Below are positions 59,474 through 64,000 of a stretch of DNA of 64,000 bases, piece by piece (position 1 is the first letter of the stretch; the number at the start of each line of letters is the position of its first letter). A program made the translations under genes and the position numbers. The stretch spans positions 806,001-870,000 of the forward strand of contig JADKDU010000001.1 in assembly GCA_016714495.1 (NCBI GenBank), given 5' to 3'. The DNA is from Hyphomonadaceae bacterium (lineage in GTDB: Bacteria; Pseudomonadota; Alphaproteobacteria; Caulobacterales; Hyphomonadaceae). The notes beneath the pieces were generated by a model, which was not told the origin of the DNA, searched no databases, and saw only the letters and a list, made by a program, of their open reading frames with translations.

Positions 59474-59878
59474 ATGATCGGTTTGGTCGTGGTTACGCAC
59501 GGCCGGTTGGCCGAGGAGTTCATTGCCGCCGCCGAACACGTTGTCGGCCGTCTGGACAATGCCCGCGCTGTCTCAATCGGACCGGATGACGACATGGACA
59601 TGCGCCGCAAGGAAATCATCGCGGCCGCCAAGGCGACCGACACGGGTTCGGGCGTCGTGATCCTCACCGACATGTTCGGCGGCACGCCCTCCAACCTCGC
59701 CATCTCGGTGATGGGCGGCGCCAAGATCGAAGTCATCGCCGGGGTGAACCTGCCCATGCTGATCAAGCTCGCCGAAGTCCGCGGCAAGCTGCCGCTCGCC
59801 GAGGCCGCGCTCGCCGCCCAGGAAGCCGGCCGCAAATACATCTCCGTCGCCTCCGCCCTTCTCCAGCGAGCCGAGTGA
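59474..59878 (+). CDS. PTS EIIA-Man-type protein
   Basis: A 134-residue EIIA of the mannose family from ATG 59474 with GGGAG upstream. The phosphorylatable histidine is in VVTHGRLAEEF (His about residue 9), and the second signature is LTDMFGGTPSNLAI. Such proteins in alphaproteobacteria accept phosphate from HPr in a regulatory PTS without sugar permeases. In the usual order hprK precedes it, but it is missing here. HPr follows 12 bases on. Confidence 0.92.
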   Translation: MIGLVVVTHGRLAEEFIAAAEHVVGRLDNARAVSIGPDDDMDMRRKEIIAAAKATDTGSGVVILTDMFGGTPSNLAISVMGGAKIEVIAGVNLPMLIKLAEVRGKLPLAEAALAAQEAGRKYISVASALLQRAE

Positions 59879-59890
59879 GCGACGGCGCTT

Positions 59891-60169
59891 ATGGCTGACA
59901 AGTGGTCCCGCAGCGCCGAACTCGTGAACCAGCGCGGCCTGCACGCCCGCGCCTCCGCCGCCTTCGCGCGCGAGGCCGCCAAATTCGACGCCCGCATCAC
60001 TGTCCGCTATGACGGCATGAGCGCCAGCGCCGCGTCCATCATGGACCTGTTGATGCTGGGCGCCCGCTTCGGCCAAACAGTCGAGGTCGACGCCGAAGGC
60101 CGTGAGGCCCGCGAAGCGCTCGAAGCCGTGTGCGACCTTATCGGCCGCAAGTTCGACGAGAAGGAATAG
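59891..60169 (+). CDS. ptsH: HPr family phosphocarrier protein
   Basis: A 92-residue HPr. The active histidine is in QRGLHARASAAF, and the regulatory serine segment is SASAASIMDLLMLGA (the Ser of the SIM motif corresponds to Ser46 targeted by HPr kinase). It would pass phosphate to EIIA in a regulatory PTS. Its 3' part is overlapped by an antisense reading of the EF-hand gene. The EIIA gene is 12 bases upstream. Confidence 0.94.
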   Translation: MADKWSRSAELVNQRGLHARASAAFAREAAKFDARITVRYDGMSASAASIMDLLMLGARFGQTVEVDAEGREAREALEAVCDLIGRKFDEKE

Positions 60170-60702
60170 CCCTCAGCCCGGAGGACGCGGGGCGGCGGCG
60201 ATGCGCTCGCCTGGTCGCCAGAGCGGTTCAGCGGCTGGACAAGATCAATGAATGTGAGGTCGCCCGACGGCTTGATCTGCCCCGCCAGACGCTTGAACCC
60301 GGCCGCAAACTCCGCGCGCGTGACCTGGCGGTCGAGATCGATGTCGAACGTCATCGCATTGGCGATCACGTCGCCAGCGCCCGAGACAGACGCCGCCCAG
60401 TCGGTCTGCTCGAAGCCGGTGATGAAACCATCCTTGTTCTTGTCCGCAACCTCGAAGGCGAGCGCGGCGCCGGCCTCGATCTCTTCCGGTGTGATCCGGC
60501 CATCAAAGTCGCGGTCGAAACTGGCGTAGACGAGCGCGCCGGGGCTCACCACCCGCACGCCTTCAGGCGGGCGGAAGATGCCGCCAGGAGACGGCGCGCC
60601 GGTGACACGGTCGATCTTATCGATGTCCTGCGCCACGGCCGGAGCCGCGCCTGTCAGCGCCAGAAGACCACTCGCCACAAACGCCAGAGCCGCCCGCTTC
60701 AT
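60007..60702 (-). CDS. Exported EF-hand calcium-binding protein, 3' end uncertain
   Basis: A signal peptide (ends at APAVAQ) is followed by three EF-hand loops: DRDFDGRITPEE, DKNKDGFITGFE and DIDLDRQVTRAE. The uninterrupted frame gives 231 residues, but its last about 55 residues lie antisense to the HPr gene and look unlike protein. One frame over, the DNA reads GERIAAAPRPPG and a stop at 60173, just beyond the HPr stop. A frameshift near 60230 is therefore possible. The EF-hand part is well supported; the end is not. Calcium binding in the periplasm is inferred. Confidence 0.8.
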   Translation of the reverse strand: MKRAALAFVASGLLALTGAAPAVAQDIDKIDRVTGAPSPGGIFRPPEGVRVVSPGALVYASFDRDFDGRITPEEIEAGAALAFEVADKNKDGFITGFEQTDWAASVSGAGDVIANAMTFDIDLDRQVTRAEFAAGFKRLAGQIKPSGDLTFIDLVQPLNRSGDQASASPPPRVLRAEGYSFSSNLRPIRSHTASSASRASRPSASTSTVWPKRAPSINRSMMDAALALMPS

Positions 60703-60868
60703 TCCACACCCTCTTTATCTGGGGCCCAAGGCCCGTCGCCGCGTATCTCCGGACGCCGAAGGAGGAGTGTTGCGCACCAGCAACAGCCCCCGCAATAGGC
60801 CGTTACAGCACATGGGGTTCAAACCAAGGCAAAGCGAGGGCCCGGGAAAGGCCCGGGCGGCAGCGCTG

Positions 60869-60903
60869 TTGAAAAATCATATAAAGATATCTTTATATGA
60901 TTT
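60869..60903 (+). promoter_or_regulatory. ahcY promoter with 30-bp perfect palindrome
   Basis: A perfect palindrome runs from 60874 to 60903 (15-bp arms, core AAAGATATCTTT). A TTGAAA (-35-like, 60869) and TTATAT (-10-like, 60893) are 18 bases apart and overlap it, so a bound protein would block the promoter. SahR-type ArsR-family repressors that respond to S-adenosylhomocysteine are known to control ahcY in proteobacteria; assigning this site to such a protein is inference. No regulator gene is adjacent. Confidence 0.75.
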
Positions 60904-60992
60904 GCCGGATGGCCCGCCGATTGCTATAGGCCCCTCTGCCCGAGCCGGGATCGCGCCCGGACAAAGACATTTTCCCTTCAAGGAGTGCCGCG

Positions 60993-62396
60993 ATGGCGTT
61001 CGACGATTTCAAGGTTGCGGATCTTTCGCTGGCTGACTGGGGCCGCAAGGAGCTGACCATCGCTGAAACCGAAATGCCGGGCTTGATGGCCACGCGTGCG
61101 GAATACGGCAAGGCTCAGCCGCTGAAAGGCGCACGCATCACCGGCTCGCTCCACATGACGATCCAGACCGGCGTTCTGATCGAGACGCTGAAACATCTCG
61201 GCGCCGACGTGCGCTGGGCCTCGTGCAACATCTTCTCGACCCAGGACCACGCCGCCGCCGCCATCGCGAAAGCGGGCACGCCGGTGTTCGCCGTGAAGGG
61301 CGAGAGCCTCGAAGAGTACTGGGACTACACCGACAGGATCTTCCAGTGGCCGGATGGCGGTCTCACCAACATGATTCTCGACGATGGCGGCGACGCCACC
61401 ATGTACATCCTCATCGGCGCACGCGTCGAAGAGGGCGAGACGGCCCTGATCGAGAAGCCGGAATCCGAGGAAGAAATCTACTTCTTCAAGCAGATCAAGA
61501 AACGCCTCGCCCAGTCGCCGGGCTGGTTCACCAAGCAGCGTCACGCGATCAAGGGCGTCACCGAAGAAACCACCACGGGCGTCAACCGGCTCTATCGCCT
61601 GATGGAAAAGGGCCACCTGCCCTTCCCGGCGATCAACGTCAACGACTCGGTCACCAAGTCGAAGTTCGACAACAAGTACGGCTGCAAGGAATCGCTGGTC
61701 GACGGCATCCGCCGCGCCACCGACACGATGATGGCCGGCAAGGTCGCCGTGGTCTGCGGCTATGGCGACGTCGGCAAGGGTTCGGCCGCCTCGCTGCAGG
61801 GCGCCGGCGCCCGCGTCAAGGTCACGGAAGTCGATCCGATCTGCGCGCTGCAGGCCTGCATGGACGGCTTTGAAGTCGTCACGCTGGAAGACGAAGTCGT
61901 GAAGACCGCCGACATCTTCATCACCACCACCGGCAACAAGGACGTGATCCGCATCGAGCACATGCGCGCGATGAAGGACATGGCCATCGTCGGCAACATC
62001 GGCCATTTCGACAACGAGATCCAGGTCGCCGCGCTCAAGAACTACACCTGGGACAACATCAAGCCGCAGGTCGACATGATCAACTTCCCGGACGGGAAGC
62101 GCATGATCCTGCTGTCGGAAGGCCGCCTGCTCAACCTCGGCAACGCCACCGGCCACCCGAGCTTCGTGATGTCCGCGTCCTTCACCAACCAGACGCTGGC
62201 GCAGATCGAACTCTGGACCAACGGCAAGGCTTACGAGAACAAGGTCTACACGCTGCCGAAGAAGCTCGACGAGAAAGTCGCCCTGCTTCACCTCAACAAG
62301 CTCGGCGCCAATCTCACCAAACTCTCGAATGAACAGGCCGCCTATATCGGCGTCGCGCCGGAAGGCCCCTACAAGCCGGAACACTACCGCTACTAG
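60993..62396 (+). CDS. ahcY: Adenosylhomocysteinase
   Basis: A 467-residue enzyme. The catalytic and NAD-binding features are NIFSTQDHAAAAIA, EETTTGVNRLYRL, KSKFDNKYGCKESLVDGI and GYGDVGKGSA (Rossmann loop), with the C-terminal LDEKVALLHLNKLGA and the final PEHYRY that closes the active site. It hydrolyses S-adenosylhomocysteine to adenosine and homocysteine. AGGAG precedes the ATG. A strong operator-like palindrome lies upstream and a terminator follows. Confidence 0.98.
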   Translation: MAFDDFKVADLSLADWGRKELTIAETEMPGLMATRAEYGKAQPLKGARITGSLHMTIQTGVLIETLKHLGADVRWASCNIFSTQDHAAAAIAKAGTPVFAVKGESLEEYWDYTDRIFQWPDGGLTNMILDDGGDATMYILIGARVEEGETALIEKPESEEEIYFFKQIKKRLAQSPGWFTKQRHAIKGVTEETTTGVNRLYRLMEKGHLPFPAINVNDSVTKSKFDNKYGCKESLVDGIRRATDTMMAGKVAVVCGYGDVGKGSAASLQGAGARVKVTEVDPICALQACMDGFEVVTLEDEVVKTADIFITTTGNKDVIRIEHMRAMKDMAIVGNIGHFDNEIQVAALKNYTWDNIKPQVDMINFPDGKRMILLSEGRLLNLGNATGHPSFVMSASFTNQTLAQIELWTNGKAYENKVYTLPKKLDEKVALLHLNKLGANLTKLSNEQAAYIGVAPEGPYKPEHYRY

Positions 62397-62420
62397 GCCA
62401 AGCCAACTCAGACATGCAAA

Positions 62421-62453
62421 GGGCCCGGCATCGCTGCCGGGCCCTTCTTGTTT
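62421..62453 (+). terminator. Rho-independent terminator after ahcY
   Basis: A perfect 10-bp stem (GGGCCCGGCA with TGCCGGGCCC) with loop TCGC is followed by TTCTTGTTT, 24 bases after the ahcY stop. It also stands between ahcY and the convergent synthetase gene. Confidence 0.9.
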
Positions 62454-62472
62454 GCACGCGAAAAGAGCAGCG

Positions 62473-63999
62473 CTACGCCCCTATCCCGCGTTCTTTCAGC
62501 GATACGGTGATCTCCTCGAGGATTGCCGGGTCATCGATGGTGGCGGGCATTTTCCAGTCTTCGGCATCGGCGATCTTCTGCATTGTGCCGCGCAGGATCT
62601 TGCCCGAGCGCGTCTTGGGCAGCCGCTTGATCGTCACCACCATCTTGAACGCCGCCACCGGGCCGATCTTGTCGCGCACCAGCGCCACAACCTCGCGCTC
62701 GATCGTGGCGACATCGCGCGCAACACCCGCATTGAGCACGACAAAGCCAAGCGGCGTCTGGCCCTTCATCGCGTCGGCGATGCCGATGACGGCGCATTCG
62801 GCGACGTCGGGATGCATCGCCACCACCTCCTCCATGCCGCCCGTCGACAGCCTGTGGCCCGCCACATTGATGATGTCGTCCGTGCGCGCCATGATGAAGA
62901 GATAGCCGTCCTCGTCGACATAGCCCGCGTCCGCCGTCTTGTAGTAGCCCGGGAACTCGTCGAGATAAGCCTCGCGGAAGCGATCGTCGGCGTTCCACAG
63001 CGTCGGCAGGCAGCCCGGCGGCAGCGGCAGCTTGATCACCACATTGCCCAGCGTTCCGGCCGGCAGTTCGTGACCCGCATCGTCCAGCACGTGGATCTCA
63101 TAGCCCGGCATGGCGACGCCGGGCGATCCATACTTCACCGGCAGAAGGCCAAGCCCCGCCGGGTTCTGGCTCACCGGCGAGCCTGTCTCGGTCTGCCACC
63201 AATGGTCGATCACCGGCCGCCCAAGCTTGTCTTCCGCCCAGTGGATGGTCGGCGGATCGGCGCGCTCGCCTGCAAGAAAGAGGATACGGAATTTCGAGAG
63301 ATCGTACTTGCTGACGAACTCGCCCTGCGGGTCTTCCTTCTTGATCGCCCTGAAAGCCGTCGGCGCCGTGAACAGCGCGACAACGCCATGCTCGGAGATC
63401 ACTCGCCAGAACGTGCCTGCGTCCGGCGTGCCCACCGGCTTGCCCTCGAACAGGATCGAGGTCGCGCCATGAATGAGCGGGCCATAGACGATGTAGGAAT
63501 GGCCCACCACCCAGCCGACATCCGAGGCCGCCCAGAACACCTCGCCCGGCTTGACGCCGAACTCGTTCTCCATCGACCAGGCCAGCGCCACCATGTGGCC
63601 GCCGCAGTCGCGCACCACCCCCTTGGGCTGGCCGGTCGTGCCGGAGGTGTAGAGCACATAGAGCGGATCGGTTGCAGCCACCGTCACACATGGCACGTCG
63701 CGCCGCGCAGCCTTCGCGGCCGCAACCGCTTGCGCGTAATCGATATCGCGCCCCGCCTTCAGCTCGAAATGCGCCTGCGGCCGTTGCACCACCACGCAAT
63801 GGCTCACCTTGTGGCTCGCCATCTCGATCGCGCCATCGAGCAGCGGCTGATAGGCGATGATCCGGCCCGGCTCGAGGCCGCATGAGGCCGAGATGATCAC
63901 CTTCGGCCTGGCGTCGTCGATGCGGGTCGCCAGCTCGCGCGCCGCAAACCCGCCGAACACCACCGAATGCACCGCGCCAAGCCGCGCGCAGGCCAGCAT
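62473..63999 (-). CDS. prpE: Propionyl-/acetyl-CoA synthetase family (PrpE-like), 5' end outside the window
   Basis: The last about 508 residues of an acyl-CoA synthetase. The adenylation motif is YTSGTTGQPKGVV, the PrpE-like segment is ASDVGWVVGHSYIVYGPL, and WWQTETG is the core. The C-terminal lid carries the catalytic-lysine region KTRSGKILRG. The gene runs leftward and its N-terminus lies beyond base 64000. It activates propionate or acetate to the CoA ester; PrpE is favoured by GHSYIVYGPL, but Acs is not excluded. Confidence 0.9.
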   Translation of the reverse strand: MLACARLGAVHSVVFGGFAARELATRIDDARPKVIISASCGLEPGRIIAYQPLLDGAIEMASHKVSHCVVVQRPQAHFELKAGRDIDYAQAVAAAKAARRDVPCVTVAATDPLYVLYTSGTTGQPKGVVRDCGGHMVALAWSMENEFGVKPGEVFWAASDVGWVVGHSYIVYGPLIHGATSILFEGKPVGTPDAGTFWRVISEHGVVALFTAPTAFRAIKKEDPQGEFVSKYDLSKFRILFLAGERADPPTIHWAEDKLGRPVIDHWWQTETGSPVSQNPAGLGLLPVKYGSPGVAMPGYEIHVLDDAGHELPAGTLGNVVIKLPLPPGCLPTLWNADDRFREAYLDEFPGYYKTADAGYVDEDGYLFIMARTDDIINVAGHRLSTGGMEEVVAMHPDVAECAVIGIADAMKGQTPLGFVVLNAGVARDVATIEREVVALVRDKIGPVAAFKMVVTIKRLPKTRSGKILRGTMQKIADAEDWKMPATIDDPAILEEITVSLKERGIGA

Positions 64000-64000
64000 G

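Noticed and set aside
60978..62384. 468-codon open frame antisense to ahcY
   Set aside because: Translation is mostly Asp/His/Arg/Gly/Val-rich, mirrors the ahcY codons and shows no domain.
62329..63885. 518-codon open frame antisense to the PrpE-like gene
   Set aside because: It covers the ahcY end and the synthetase gene, has no motif or start signal, and the sense protein is clear.

Overview
The window looks like chromosomal DNA from a GC-rich alphaproteobacterium, most likely of the Caulobacterales/Hyphomonadaceae type. The evidence is a GcrA cell-cycle regulator, a ChvG/ChvI two-component system joined to PTS-type EIIA and HPr genes, a complete Entner-Doudoroff gene set, a CsgH-like curli protein, a Flp-type pilin and the alphaproteobacterial long form of dCTP deaminase. 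I saw no insertion sequence, phage, plasmid or CRISPR module. The assignment is inferred from gene content and motifs only.

Layout. 0-9 kb: a TonB-like protein (left edge), an SDR, a zinc-ribbon methyltransferase, a membrane protein with a KfrA-like tail, ettA, an MFS transporter and three small exported proteins. 9-10.4 kb: a free-methionine sulfoxide reductase, a MarR regulator and tRNA-Gly(CCC). 10.5-18 kb: zwf-pgl and edd-eda (glucose-6-phosphate to pyruvate plus glyceraldehyde-3-phosphate), interrupted by three curli-type genes on the other strand and an esterase. 18-31 kb: a serine hydrolase, dcd-gst, an Hsp70-like protein, metZ, yceI, apaG, hslO, argF and argD, then an ABC-2 permease. 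31.5-38.9 kb: gcrA, two MFS transporters with a DUF3916 gene, map, a DUF1178 protein, a glutaredoxin and comF. 39-46 kb: a BioC/NDUFAF5-like methyltransferase, a Flp pilin, a MutT-like Nudix, argJ, a parvulin isomerase and secA. 46-56 kb: MFS, PNPOx-like, DUF481, accA, GMC oxidoreductase, beta-lactamase-fold hydrolase, two paralogous lipoproteins and an alkaline phosphatase. 56-64 kb: a ParA-like ATPase, chvI-chvG-EIIA-HPr, an EF-hand protein, ahcY and the C-terminal part of a PrpE-like acyl-CoA synthetase cut by the right edge.

The most unusual signals are broken genes among otherwise healthy ones. (1) A small cytochrome c gene beside apaG has TGA exactly at the first cysteine of its CxxCH heme motif and seems to lack the axial methionine. 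(2) radC, next to map, is reduced to an N-terminal and a C-terminal scrap joined by a large deletion; map itself appears frameshifted and reads into the scrap. (3) comF is frameshifted near its 3' end, with the expected C-terminus readable in another frame. All lie within about 13 kb. Other notable items are a 30-bp perfect palindrome over the ahcY promoter, a strong inverted repeat before yceI, the absence of hprK from the chvG-EIIA junction, a 13-bp duplication at the zwf-pgl junction, and repeated interlocking of convergent stop codons.

Working together: the zwf/pgl/edd/eda genes make a full Entner-Doudoroff route. ArgJ, ArgD and ArgF are three arginine-pathway enzymes. MetZ makes homocysteine and AhcY recycles it. 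ChvGI with EIIA/HPr is an envelope and nutrient-status signalling block. SecA, the parvulin and many lipoprotein or signal-peptide genes indicate an active cell envelope.
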